Source: VAZQ01 sp036557705 (GTDB taxonomy: Bacteria > Pseudomonadota > Alphaproteobacteria > Rhizobiales > Xanthobacteraceae). From it: DNA of 64,000 nt. The notes below the pieces were generated by a model, which had not been told where the DNA came from, did not search any database, and worked only from the letters and a program-made list of their open reading frames with translations. This document shows positions 17,969 through 25,956 of this stretch, piece by piece (positions within the stretch are counted from its first letter, which is position 1; the number at the start of each line of letters is the position of its first letter). The position numbers were made by a program, and so were the translations under genes. The stretch is taken from NCBI GenBank assembly GCA_036557705.1, contig DATBHB010000195.1, positions 34,638 through 98,637 of the forward strand, written 5' to 3'.

Positions 17969-18124
17969 GGCATTCTCCGTGCGGCGGCGAGCGGGGTCGG
18001 GTGAAGCGGGAAGCGCGGTGCGCATACGTTCGGCTCGCGTCCGTATGGGGCAAGGAGTCCCCCCTCCCCGCTTCGAATCATACCGTGCACCGAGAACGCG
18101 GCGGCCGTGTGTCAGCTGCGGGGC

Positions 18125-18628
18125 TCAGTGCAACGTGCTCCACCAGCCAACGCTGAACCCGATTGCCAGAACGGCGGCACTGATAAGCACGGCGCTCCTG
18201 ACGGGTAGCCAGGCGGTCTCCGGGCGCTTGCCAGGAGGGGAGTCTTGCGAACTTCCAATCGGCTGCATTTGCTTCCCGATCGTTTGCGCAAACGCCGGAT
18301 CGGCAAGGACTGCACGGGCCGCGGCGGTAACGAAGTCATAGAACAGCACATGCTCAGGACGCACGTTGCCGCGGTAACCCGCTCTTTTGATTACGTGCTG
18401 CGCGGCTCCAACGGCATGATTTTGGTAGGCGGCGGAGCCGCTCCTTTTCGTTGTGCTGGCCTCATACTGAGCGCCGCTTGCCCAGCCATTGCCCGTTGCG
18501 TCAACAGCGCCGAACCAATCTCTGACCCATTGCTTAAGTAAGCCGACCAGCAGGCAAAAGAAGGTAACGAATAACAAGCCGCCAATCGCCCTCACCGCCA
18601 TGTCGGCGACATACAAGTCGACGGTCAT
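18125..18628 (-). CDS. Hypothetical membrane protein
   Basis: Encodes 167 residues starting at an ATG after GGGGAGGCGAGC. Two hydrophobic segments flank a soluble middle: DMAVRAIGGLLFVTFFCLLV near the N-terminus and RSAVLISAAVLAIGFSVGWW at the C-terminus. The middle has HAVGAAQHVIKRAGY and a region with PAFAQTIGKQ. No family was recognised. It lies between the 72-residue gene and the DUF6915-like gene on the same strand. Confidence 0.55.
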   Translation of the reverse strand: MTVDLYVADMAVRAIGGLLFVTFFCLLVGLLKQWVRDWFGAVDATGNGWASGAQYEASTTKRSGSAAYQNHAVGAAQHVIKRAGYRGNVRPEHVLFYDFVTAAARAVLADPAFAQTIGKQMQPIGSSQDSPPGKRPETAWLPVRSAVLISAAVLAIGFSVGWWSTLH

Positions 18629-18761
18629 GCTCGCCTCCCCACATTCCTGCCCGAGCATGTGAGGAAAATTGGCAAGCTCGGGTCGGCCTGTGGACAAGTC
18701 CGGCCTGGCGGCAGTATCGATGCCCCGGAGGCATCGCCCGCGTCAGCCGGGCTCCTGGAAC

Positions 18762-19226
18762 TTAGCGCGGGCATTCGCTCCCAAGGGCTGAGGACGCGGG
18801 TCCCGTCTGGCCCTTCTCACGCCAACGATCCAGTCGCAGCGCGCATTCGGGCTCCGACCGCTCAAGGTTCGTTTTGGCATGAGCCGCATCTGTTTGTGGG
18901 CGGAAGGGCGTGCGGCCCATCCACGGCTGCGGCTGAATGTGCTGAAGCCAATCCTTCACCGATGGTATCCAACCGAGGTCGTCGGTCACATGCTGCTCGC
19001 CAATCGTCCGCACGGGAACGTGCTTGCCGTCGCTGTTTCGTATCGTTGCTCCAAAAATGGAGGCGCACAGGAAGATACCTTCGCTGTGATGCCGCAGCGC
19101 GCGGTGTCGGAAGTCGGCAAGGTGCGCCTTGCTTTCATCGAACCAATCATGGAGCGCAAGGTAGTCTTCAGGCTTGCCGCCGAACAGCCGCGCGGACCGA
19201 ACGGCGTGATGGTAGGGATGCGCCAT
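18762..19226 (-). CDS. DUF6915-like protein
   Basis: Encodes 154 residues. The first 100 match a small family typical of accessory DNA (AHPYHHAVRSARLFGGKPED, DWFDESKAHLADFRHRALRH, HHSEGIFLCASIFGATI, VPVRTIGEQHVTDDLG); I assign DUF6915 from memory of that pattern. The last 50 residues are low-complexity and unconserved. The ATG at 19226 follows GGAGGATTTGAGA; the upstream in-frame GTG at 19241 overlaps the preceding gene. It begins two bases after the previous gene's stop, so the two form an operon. The function is unknown. Confidence 0.65.
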   Translation of the reverse strand: MAHPYHHAVRSARLFGGKPEDYLALHDWFDESKAHLADFRHRALRHHSEGIFLCASIFGATIRNSDGKHVPVRTIGEQHVTDDLGWIPSVKDWLQHIQPQPWMGRTPFRPQTDAAHAKTNLERSEPECALRLDRWREKGQTGPASSALGSECPR

Positions 19227-19228
19227 TC

Positions 19229-19897
19229 TCAAATCCTCCACACCACTTTATCGCCAAATACAACGTCCGCGTTCTTTTCATCCGTGATGGTGCAGGCATC
19301 GAAGTCAATGATGACCGCGCCACGCAGGACGAATTCACCTGCATCGAAAGTACCCATGAGAGCGGAGACTGCATTGTCCACAAGCCTATCGTAATCGACG
19401 GCCTGCGCGGCTTTGCGGAGCTCATCAGGCTCGATCACGCGGCCATCGCGCATCTCAGCGCCGTGAACGTGCGTAAAGCTCTCATCGCCGCCACCATCAT
19501 AGCTGCCGAAAACCCGCTTCACTCCCGCCGCACGGCATGCGGCGACCATCCCGGAAAGCTTCCAGAGCGCACGCGCGCAAACTGCCTTCTGCCTTTTTTT
19601 CCAGTTCTCGACCACCTGTTCTGGGGACGGTTGGGGTGTTTCCGCGACCGGGGCCGGCTGCTTGCCGAGCAGGCGTGCAAAGAACCCGCGCTTCGGAGTA
19701 GATGGTCGCCGATAGACGGTTTTCTGAGGGACCTCCGGCTCCGCTCCCGGCGCTTCAGCAAATCGAAGCACGGTCGTCTCCGCTTGCCAGGGCTCGACAT
19801 ACTTGAACAGCGATACCGGCTCGTTGATCCTGTCAGTCTCCGACTGTGCAAGATATTCGTCCCACTCAGGGTCCCCTGCGCCGACATAGTAGGGCAT
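19229..19897 (-). CDS. Hypothetical accessory protein
   Basis: Encodes 222 residues from an ATG after GGAGAGTGAGCTC. Residues 1-60 are acidic, a basic linker follows (PKRGFFARLLGKQP), and the C-terminal half contains GVKRVFGSYDGGGDESFTHV and FDACTITDEKNADVVFGDKV, as seen in plasmid- and island-borne proteins that I cannot name with certainty. It leads a two-gene operon with the DUF6915-like gene and lies just outside the left att site of the integrated element. Confidence 0.55.
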   Translation of the reverse strand: MPYYVGAGDPEWDEYLAQSETDRINEPVSLFKYVEPWQAETTVLRFAEAPGAEPEVPQKTVYRRPSTPKRGFFARLLGKQPAPVAETPQPSPEQVVENWKKRQKAVCARALWKLSGMVAACRAAGVKRVFGSYDGGGDESFTHVHGAEMRDGRVIEPDELRKAAQAVDYDRLVDNAVSALMGTFDAGEFVLRGAVIIDFDACTITDEKNADVVFGDKVVWRI

Positions 19898-20079
19898 GAG
19901 CTCACTCTCCAAATTCGAATCCGGTTCAACGCAGCGAGTTGCCTTCTCGACAGGCCTTTCGGCTCCTCCGCCGGCACCATTTCACTGAATTGTCCGGTCA
20001 TTATGGCCGTACCGATGTCCCTATCAGAGACAACGCGCTTTCATAAGTTACCGATGATAAATATTAGTGAGGTCCGGCT

Positions 20080-20126
20080 TGGCTGGGGGACCAGGATTCG
20101 AACCTGGATTGACGGAGTCAGAGTCC
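20080..20126. other. attL: 47-bp copy of the tRNA-Gln 3' part
   Basis: The 47 bases at 20080-20126 are identical to 33608-33654, which is the anticodon-to-CCA part of the tRNA-Gln gene on the minus strand. Identity stops at 20127, where the 5' half of the tRNA is missing. This is the signature of site-specific integration at a tRNA 3' end. The rest of the 340-bp gap between 19898 and 20238 holds no gene, but has one TGTCGCG pair at 20165-20182. Confidence 0.9.
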
Positions 20127-20238
20127 TGTATCGACCATTGTTTTGATTGAACAATTCCCCGCCATGTCGCGTTTGTGTCGCGTGTCTACTCCCTTCGATT
20201 GCTCAAGCACTTAGCGATGATCAGCAGAGTAGTGAACA

Positions 20239-21474
20239 TCAGGCACCGATCAGGGAACGTTCCGCCGCGGCCATTTCGGCCCCGTCATCACCCCGCGGGA
20301 ACAGGTGCCCGTAAGTGTCCATCGTCACAGTGATCGAAGAGTGGCCAAGCCGATACTGCACCACCTTCGCCGGAAGCCCGAGCCCGCCGTCCTGCGGCCG
20401 GTTAATGCACCACGATGCGTAGAAATGCCGAAGAGCATGCAGGCCGGTGTACTTCGCGGTCACCGCGGGATTGCCTTTCTCGTCGAGCACGGGCTTTCCG
20501 TTTTGGTCGAGGACCGGGACGGTAACGCCCGCTATGATCTGCGCCGGCATCAAACCGCGTTGCACAATGTTGGTGTGATGCTCGATTGTGCCCCCGATCA
20601 CGCTTCCGTCACGGCGCTCGCGCTCCCCGGTGGGGAACACGAGTCCAAGCTCTGTCTTTGGACATTGTAGCTTCCATTCGCGTAGCGCGTTCGCAAGCAT
20701 CGGCGGCAGCGGCACGGTGCGTTGGCCGGATTTGGTCTTGGGGCTGCCGATGGTGCCGTAGCGATCGGCGCGTTGGCGGACATGGAGCTCGTTTTTCTTC
20801 AGGTCAACGTCGGGCCATTTCAGGCCGCGCAGTTCAGATGCGCGCAGCCCGGTGAAGATCGCGGTGAGTATCAGCGGCCGCCACCGGCCGCGCAGCTGCG
20901 CGGCTATAGCCTTGATCTCTGCCGGCGTCGGGATGTCGACTCCAACCTTGAGGTTGGCCTTATGGCGTTCCTCGACCTGTCTGTGCTTCTTGCGGTTGCG
21001 GGAAAGACTGCGCACGACGTTTTGTGCGACCAGGCCGCGCTCCTGAGCATCCGCCAGGATCGCGCCGAGATCGCCGACCACGCGCTTGATCATGGCCGTG
21101 GATCGCCCTTCCTTGCGCAGCATATCCATGAAGGCGCGCACGCCCGGAACGGTGAGTTCGGAAAGTTTCGTGCCGCCTATGAATGGCCCGATGTGATCCT
21201 TGAGATGCTGCCGGTAGGATTCGACAGTAGAGGCCTCAAGCCTGTCCTCGGCATCGGTGACCCATCTCGCCCCGGCATCGGCCACCGTGGCCTTGCCGCT
21301 GGTATGCAGGCCGGCCTTTACGTCGACTCGGACGCTTGCCGCATAAGCATCAGCGTCCTTCTTCCGATCGAATGTCCTGATGTGGCGCTCGCCCTTTTGG
21401 TCGACAAAATCGGCAATGAACGCTTCGCGCTGTTCGCCCTTGGACGTGACCCATTTCCGCTTGCGTACTGACAT
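20239..21474 (-). CDS. int: Tyrosine recombinase (phage-type integrase)
   Basis: Encodes 411 residues. There is an N-terminal arm-binding part, a SAM-like core-binding domain (about 60-170), and a catalytic domain with R211 (FTGLRASELRGL), H346-x-x-R349 (LHALRHFYASW), H378 (YRLGHSSITV) and the nucleophile Y388 (TMDTYGH). An insert at about 312-342 separates the catalytic boxes. It should recombine the 47-bp tRNA-Gln att core. The start ATG at 21474 fits the family opening; an in-frame start at 21525 lies in the paired TGTCGCA sites at 21508-21524. The gene points toward attL, 112 bp away. Confidence 0.95.
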   Translation of the reverse strand: MSVRKRKWVTSKGEQREAFIADFVDQKGERHIRTFDRKKDADAYAASVRVDVKAGLHTSGKATVADAGARWVTDAEDRLEASTVESYRQHLKDHIGPFIGGTKLSELTVPGVRAFMDMLRKEGRSTAMIKRVVGDLGAILADAQERGLVAQNVVRSLSRNRKKHRQVEERHKANLKVGVDIPTPAEIKAIAAQLRGRWRPLILTAIFTGLRASELRGLKWPDVDLKKNELHVRQRADRYGTIGSPKTKSGQRTVPLPPMLANALREWKLQCPKTELGLVFPTGERERRDGSVIGGTIEHHTNIVQRGLMPAQIIAGVTVPVLDQNGKPVLDEKGNPAVTAKYTGLHALRHFYASWCINRPQDGGLGLPAKVVQYRLGHSSITVTMDTYGHLFPRGDDGAEMAAAERSLIGA

Positions 21475-21507
21475 GGCTGAATGCCCCCGCTGTAGTCGTT
21501 GGTAGTG

Positions 21508-21524
21508 TGTCGCATTATGTCGCA
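21508..21524. promoter_or_regulatory. Paired TGTCGCA sites upstream of the integrase
   Basis: TGTCGCA occurs at 21508-21514 and again at 21518-21524, ten bases apart, directly upstream of the integrase start. Similar pairs recur near both att ends and inside the element, so this is a candidate binding site for an element-encoded regulator or for the integrase arm domain. Confidence 0.45.
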
Positions 21525-21670
21525 TTGATTCCGATAGTCAATGGATCAGCGACTATTTCCCCAAGGCCGAGCAATACGGGGCTGGTGGCGGCAGAGGCCG
21601 GGGCTCACAATAAAACAGAGGGGGGGCCAAAAGAGCGGGGGCAGAGCGCCTGGCACCAACGAGGGCTAAG

Positions 21671-21868
21671 ATGACTGATACCGACAAGATCGTTGCGGCG
21701 ATCTTCGCTGCTGGCATATGCAACGGCAAACCTGATGTTGACCCGAAGACGTATATCCAGCGCTACGATGAATTCATTGACCTGCTCGACCAGCGCGAAA
21801 AGGATAAGAAGAAAGCAACGTCAAGCATGGCCAAAGAGGCGATTCGCTCGGCTCGCCGGAAGCTATGA
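21671..21868 (+). CDS. Small hypothetical protein of the element
   Basis: Encodes 65 residues with strong charge (DKIVAAIFAAGICNG, then RYDEFIDLLDQREKDKKKAT). It looks like a small helical protein of the type found in phage early regions; no family was recognised. The start ATG follows GAGGGCTAAG. It is divergent from the integrase and convergent with the next minus-strand gene. Confidence 0.5.
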   Translation: MTDTDKIVAAIFAAGICNGKPDVDPKTYIQRYDEFIDLLDQREKDKKKATSSMAKEAIRSARRKL

Positions 21869-21875
21869 TGGCACC

Positions 21876-22415
21876 TCACAGGCTAGAAACCATGTCCCGC
21901 GCCATTGCGCCCGGCAGCTCGCCGAATTGTCCGCCGGCGCTTTGGACGGCGCCGGCGACCGTGGCGACCATGCGAAGCCGCTGCTGGTAGAGCCAAGCCG
22001 AATACGGTTGCGCTCGCTTGCCCGCCGCCTCAGCCGCAAGGCGCTGCTGTCGGTATGTTCGGTTCATGTGACGAAGCTTGCCAGTGGAGCGGAGTTGGTC
22101 GAAGGCCTCGCACGCTTGGCGCACCGCGACTTCAGCCCAGGCCCGCAGCTCGGCCGCCGTTGTCAGCTCGATCCCGAGGCCTGCCGCGGCGGCCTCGATC
22201 GCACGCGACACGGCGGCCGGCTCGGCAGCATACCAGCCCGGCTGGCCGGGCGGCGCCTGGTCCGCCAAGCTGTCGCGCACGGACTCGACTACGGCCACGG
22301 CCTGGCGGTCGCTGCTCACATACCAGATCGAGCGGATTGCGCTCGATCTCTCGTCAAACGAATCGCGCGTTGGCTTCGCGGTTACGATTACGCGCGTGGC
22401 GGCACGATTCGACAC
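21876..22415 (-). CDS. Hypothetical protein of the element
   Basis: Encodes 179 residues from a GTG. The composition is that of a real soluble protein rather than a shadow: a long helical C-terminal half rich in Ala, Arg and Gln (RTYRQQRLAAEAAGKRAQPY, SAWLYQQRLRMVATVAGAV). No family was recognised. Its 5' end overlaps the recognisable beginning of the antitoxin-like pseudogene on the other strand, which fits a junction formed by deletion or recombination. Confidence 0.5.
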   Translation of the reverse strand: MSNRAATRVIVTAKPTRDSFDERSSAIRSIWYVSSDRQAVAVVESVRDSLADQAPPGQPGWYAAEPAAVSRAIEAAAAGLGIELTTAAELRAWAEVAVRQACEAFDQLRSTGKLRHMNRTYRQQRLAAEAAGKRAQPYSAWLYQQRLRMVATVAGAVQSAGGQFGELPGAMARDMVSSL

Positions 22416-22970
22416 TCCAAACCGCTGTGGCGACCAGATTATCCCGTTGATGGTGAAACCATCGAGTTGAGCTTCCGGGACCTGATTGAGCTTCGATTCG
22501 TAAAGGCATTTCGCGATCTCGGCTTAAGCCTGCCGACGATCCGCGAATGCTTCACTCGCGCGGTCGAGTGCGTGCAAGATGACCGTCCCTTCTCGACTCA
22601 GAAGTTCCGAACGGATGGTAGAACCATTTTTCTGGAAATAACCCGCGACGTTAACGAAGGCGAACTACTCGATCTGAAACAGCGACAGGACGTTTTTCAT
22701 CGCATGGTGGCCCCAAGTCTACACGATCTCGAATTCGACGCCGAGATTGTTGCACGCTGGTTCCCGCTTGGGGTTTCGCGAAAAAGCATAGTCGTTGATC
22801 CGGCGCGCACCTTTGGGCGTCCTATTGCCGCTGAGGGTGGCGTCCCCACCGAAGTTCTTTCTGCGGCGGCTGAAGTTGAGGGTTCACCGGAGACCGTTGC
22901 AAGGCTTTACGACGTTCCGTTGCCAGCTGTCCGCGACGCAATCGCTTTTCAGCAGCGGCTTGCAGCTTGA
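22353..22970 (+). pseudogene. VapB45-like antitoxin (DUF433 type), N-terminus lost
   Basis: About 205 codons keep the family pattern: KRIARWLRGYDYARGG, then HSKPLWRPDYPVDGE, LSFRDLIELRFVKAFRDLGL, and a C-terminal DUF433-like segment ending VARLYDVPLPAVRDAIAFQQ. The N-terminal helix-turn-helix part that normally precedes RWLRGY is missing or degenerate, and no ATG, GTG or TTG lies in frame just upstream. The following toxin gene starts inside its stop. The module is probably dead or expressed from an internal start. Confidence 0.6.
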
Positions 22971-23363
22971 AACTATTGCTGGATCAGAATCTAGCTCCTC
23001 GCCTCGCTCACTGCCTCCAAGCTCTATTCGTTGATCATCATATAGTTGCTCTCAGAGAAAAATTCGCGCCAGACACACCGGACGTTCAATGGATTACAAA
23101 GCTGAGTGATGAAGGCGGCTGGGCCGTTCTGACAAGGGATTTGCGTATCCGCACGCGCCCGCATGAACGGGCCGCCCTCGATCGATCTAGAATTGTGTAC
23201 TTTTTTTCTCGCCGGGTCCTGGAACAAGTACAAGGTAGAGGAAACGGCCGCTCGATTGATTCGCCTAGTTCCTAAGATGGCAGCCCAAACCGAGCTGGCA
23301 GATCGGGGCCGTTTTGAATTGCCCATCAATGCTGGGGCGAAACTGCGACCGCATAGGGACTGA
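22967..23363 (+). pseudogene. VapC45-like PIN-domain toxin, frameshifted at a T7 run
   Basis: The first about 80 codons read as a VapC45-like PIN toxin (KLLLDQNLAPRLAHCLQALF, then WITKLSDEGGWAVLTRDLRI). At 23201-23207 there is a run of seven T. Read as six T, the frame continues FFLAGSWNKYKVEETAARLI and on to a stop at 23363, giving about 131 residues, the usual family length. As written, the frame ends at 23275 with an unrelated tail. The start overlaps the antitoxin stop by four bases. It may be a mutation, a sequencing error, or slippage-dependent expression. Confidence 0.65.
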
Positions 23364-23369
23364 TAAACC

Positions 23370-23396
23370 AAAAAAAGCCCGGCCGAAGCCGGGCCT
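23370..23396 (-). terminator. Rho-independent terminator of the 23425 gene
   Basis: Stem GCCCGGC (23377-23383) and GCCGGGC (23388-23394) with loop CGAA, followed on the minus strand by a run of seven T (A at 23370-23376). It lies 30 bp beyond the stop of the minus-strand gene. Confidence 0.85.
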
Positions 23397-23424
23397 TCGA
23401 TCCCGCAAGTCTGTCGCGGTTCGG

Positions 23425-23760
23425 TTACGATTGCGCTTCCATCCCCTGAAGGTCCAGCACGATCGCAAGCATGTAGCGCTCCATCTGATCAGCGTTGTCA
23501 GCGTCCAGAAAATCCCGGAAGTGCCACATGAAACGCTCAGCCTTGGCCTTGAGTCCTGCGATCGTCGCAGCCGGGACATCGGCCATCAAGTGATCAGTGG
23601 CTTTGTCGATCTCGTCCATGAGATCGTCGGCATCGTCCGGCCGACCGTCGTACTCGGTTTCGAGCGCGGCCAGCCGGCGCGCGCACTCCAATAGTTCAGC
23701 GTCCTGGGGGATAATGCGCTCTACCGAGCGTGGTGATAGTGTTAGAACAGCCTGAGCCAT
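23425..23760 (-). CDS. Hypothetical acidic protein of the element
   Basis: Encodes 111 residues from an ATG after GGAGTGGACC; an alternative start at 23772 adds four residues. The protein is acidic and helical (DGRPDDADDLMDEIDKATDH, MWHFRDFLDADNADQMERYM). No family was recognised. A strong terminator follows it, so it is its own transcription unit, expressed leftwards from the control region at 23.8-24.1 kb. Confidence 0.6.
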   Translation of the reverse strand: MAQAVLTLSPRSVERIIPQDAELLECARRLAALETEYDGRPDDADDLMDEIDKATDHLMADVPAATIAGLKAKAERFMWHFRDFLDADNADQMERYMLAIVLDLQGMEAQS

Positions 23761-24152
23761 GGTCCACTCCATGTCTTGGGTTAGAGCCGGCCTGGTCTTG
23801 AAGGTGCGCCGGGTCGGCTCGCTCGCAATCGCGAGCGTGCGCAGTAATGCACTAATTAACTAATCTGTCGATCACTAAGTTGGCTACTTGTGGTTGATTG
23901 GTAGTAACTGAAATGGCTACCGGTAACTGTATTGGCTACCTAAACGGCAGATCGTCCGCGGCGATTTTGCGAAAACGCGATCCCGGAAGGGACTTTACGA
24001 AGCAAGGTTCGGGGCGCCGAATTCGATAGACCGGATAATTGCGCGGACGGTAATTGCGCCGACAAACGATCGCGGCGCAATTGCGCAATTCGACTTTCGC
24101 GCATTCGTTTGTGATCCTCCGAATCGTTTTGCGGTGAGTACGGAGGAACCCC
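23761..24152. promoter_or_regulatory. Divergent control region with clustered repeats
   Basis: This 390-bp gap separates the minus-strand acidic protein from the plus-strand early genes. It holds two 18-bp direct repeats at 23904-23921 and 23923-23940 (GTAACTGNANTGGCTACC) and a partial third TTGGCTACT near 23880. Further right are AATTGCGC/GCGCAATT boxes at 24038, 24053, 24076, 24080 and 24084. AT-rich stretches near 23850-23880 could be promoters. I see no gene in it. It is the best candidate for the element's lytic/lysogenic-style switch. Confidence 0.55.
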
Positions 24153-24392
24153 ATGCAATCGCCCGCTATCGATCCGCTGGATGTCCCGATCTGGGGCGCT
24201 AAGCAGATTGGACAGGAAGCGCATCTGTTCGACCAGGACGGCAACATTGACGAGCGCCGTGCTTTCTACCTCTGCCAGATCCTTTTGAAGGAAGGCATCG
24301 TATCCAAAGCGGGAGGCCGTTTCTTCAGTACGCCGCGCCGGTTGCGAAACTATTTTGCCGGCAAAGCGGTGCAACAGGGGCAAGCCGCCTGA
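24153..24392 (+). CDS. Small putative DNA-binding protein (excisionase/regulator-like)
   Basis: Encodes 79 residues from an ATG after a good TACGGAGGAACCCC site. The pattern PIWGAKQIGQEAHLFDQDGN, RRAFYLCQILLKEGIVSK and GRFFSTPRRLRNYF is that of short winged-helix-like phage proteins, where the ATP-independent recognition helix precedes a wing. It is first in a rightward early block with the helicase and ATPase. Excisionase or repressor are both possible. Confidence 0.65.
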   Translation: MQSPAIDPLDVPIWGAKQIGQEAHLFDQDGNIDERRAFYLCQILLKEGIVSKAGGRFFSTPRRLRNYFAGKAVQQGQAA

Positions 24393-24550
24393 CTGATGAT
24401 CTTACAAAAAGGTGCGAAGCCTGCCACCGCGGCGACGGTGAACGGGCCTCGAAGAACTGAGCGACCTGGCCGGCTGCTCAATTCCAACGCTACCTTCGTT
24501 TCAGCTCCGGATCAATACCCGCGGCCTCGTCATGGTGCGAGGCCGCCCGG

Positions 24551-25945
24551 ATGACCGTACCGCAGCTGCGTGATTATCAGCTGCTGTGCGTGTCTGAGAT
24601 TCGTCGTGTCTTCGCTTCCTGGAAACGCCGGGTTCTATTCGTTCTACCCACTGGCGGCGGAAAAACTATTGTTTTCGTGTTCATCGTGACGAACGCGATT
24701 GCGCGTGAAAACCGCACTCTGATCATCGTCCATCGGCAAGAGCTAATCGACCAGGTCGCCGCTGCACTCGATGCGGCAAGCATCCTGTACGGCATCATCG
24801 CGGCAGGATATCCGGAGCGCCCACTTGCCCGCGTTCAGATCGCGAGCATTCAAACTCTCGCGCAACGGCTTGACCGGTACGCCGACGCCTTCGATTTCAT
24901 CGTGGTTGACGAGGCGCACCACGCGGTCGCGCAGTCCTGGCAGCGGGTTCTCGCTGCAATGCCGAACGCCAAGGTGCTAGGCGTCACGGCCACGCCTCAA
25001 CGCAGGGACGGCCGCGGGCTCGGCTCGATCTTCGACGCGATAGTGATCGGGCCCGGAACGCGCGAGCTGATCCCGCCGGGCTATTTGTCGAACTTCCGAT
25101 TCTTCGTCCCCGCGAACTATCCTGACCTTTCCCGGGTTCGGACTCGCGCCGGCGACTTTGCGGTTGATGACCTGGCGCATGTCATGGGAGAGGAGCGGCT
25201 GACCGATGATGTAATCGGCGATTATGAACGCATTTGCGGAGGCGCGCCGACAGTCGTCTTCTGCGTTGACGTTCGGCATTCAATGGGAGTCGCGAAGCGG
25301 TTTCAGGCGCGCGGCCACAAGGCCGCGCACGTGGACGGTAACACGCCGCGCGATGAGCGCCGGCGACTGATAGCTGCTCTTGGCAATGGCGAGCTGCAGA
25401 TCCTCACAAACTGCGGCTTGATATCCGAAGGCCTCGATGTTCCGGCGATTGGCGCCGCGATCCTGTTGCGACCAACAAAATCACTGGCGCTTTATCTCCA
25501 ACAGGTCGGCCGCGCCTTGCGGCCGGCGCCGGGCAAGGAGCGCGCGCTAATCCTTGACTACAGCGGCAATGTCATACGGCACGGATTCCCGGACGAGCCT
25601 CGAGCCTGGTCACTGCAAGGAACGGCGCGTGGCGCCCGACTCGATCGAGCAGCAAGCTTTACGCGCTGCGGCTCTTGCGGCGCTTTGAACGTCGCCATGG
25701 CCGCGCAATGCTCGGCCTGCGGCGCCACGATACAACCCATTTCGAGGGCTGCGGCCGCATCGGCGCCGATCGGCGAGCATCAGCGCCGCGTGCTCGCCGG
25801 CATGAGCTACGCCAGAGCGCTTGAATGGGCGGGCGGCTCTGTGCCCCGCCTGAAGCTTGTGGCGGGTGCCCGCAATTACAAACCGGGCTGGGTTTGGGCG
25901 CGCGTTGCCGAGCTGCGGACCCGCCGGCGGGAAACGGCGGCGTGA
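24551..25945 (+). CDS. SF2 DEAH-box helicase with C-terminal zinc ribbon
   Basis: Encodes 464 residues. Motif I is PTGGGKT at 33-39, motif II DEAH at 120-123, motif III TATP at 146-149. The helicase C domain has GLISEGLDVPAIGAAILL and QQVGRALRP (motif VI, arginine finger). Near the C-terminus are CGSCG and CSACG, a four-cysteine zinc ribbon. It resembles RadD-like and phage UvsW-like helicases. In this element it probably unwinds DNA during replication or recombination. Its stop overlaps the GTG that precedes the next gene. Confidence 0.9.
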   Translation: MTVPQLRDYQLLCVSEIRRVFASWKRRVLFVLPTGGGKTIVFVFIVTNAIARENRTLIIVHRQELIDQVAAALDAASILYGIIAAGYPERPLARVQIASIQTLAQRLDRYADAFDFIVVDEAHHAVAQSWQRVLAAMPNAKVLGVTATPQRRDGRGLGSIFDAIVIGPGTRELIPPGYLSNFRFFVPANYPDLSRVRTRAGDFAVDDLAHVMGEERLTDDVIGDYERICGGAPTVVFCVDVRHSMGVAKRFQARGHKAAHVDGNTPRDERRRLIAALGNGELQILTNCGLISEGLDVPAIGAAILLRPTKSLALYLQQVGRALRPAPGKERALILDYSGNVIRHGFPDEPRAWSLQGTARGARLDRAASFTRCGSCGALNVAMAAQCSACGATIQPISRAAAASAPIGEHQRRVLAGMSYARALEWAGGSVPRLKLVAGARNYKPGWVWARVAELRTRRRETAA

Positions 25946-25956
25946 ACGGAGGGGGG

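Noticed and set aside
20080..20126. Second functional tRNA-Gln gene
   Set aside because: Only the 3' 47 bases are present; the 5' acceptor and D arm are missing.
18659..20146. 495-residue plus-strand open frame
   Set aside because: It runs across attL and is antisense to two supported minus-strand genes; low-complexity composition.
21693..22352. First half of the 425-residue plus-strand frame
   Set aside because: Arg-rich shadow of the minus-strand gene; only the part from about 22353 matches the antitoxin family.
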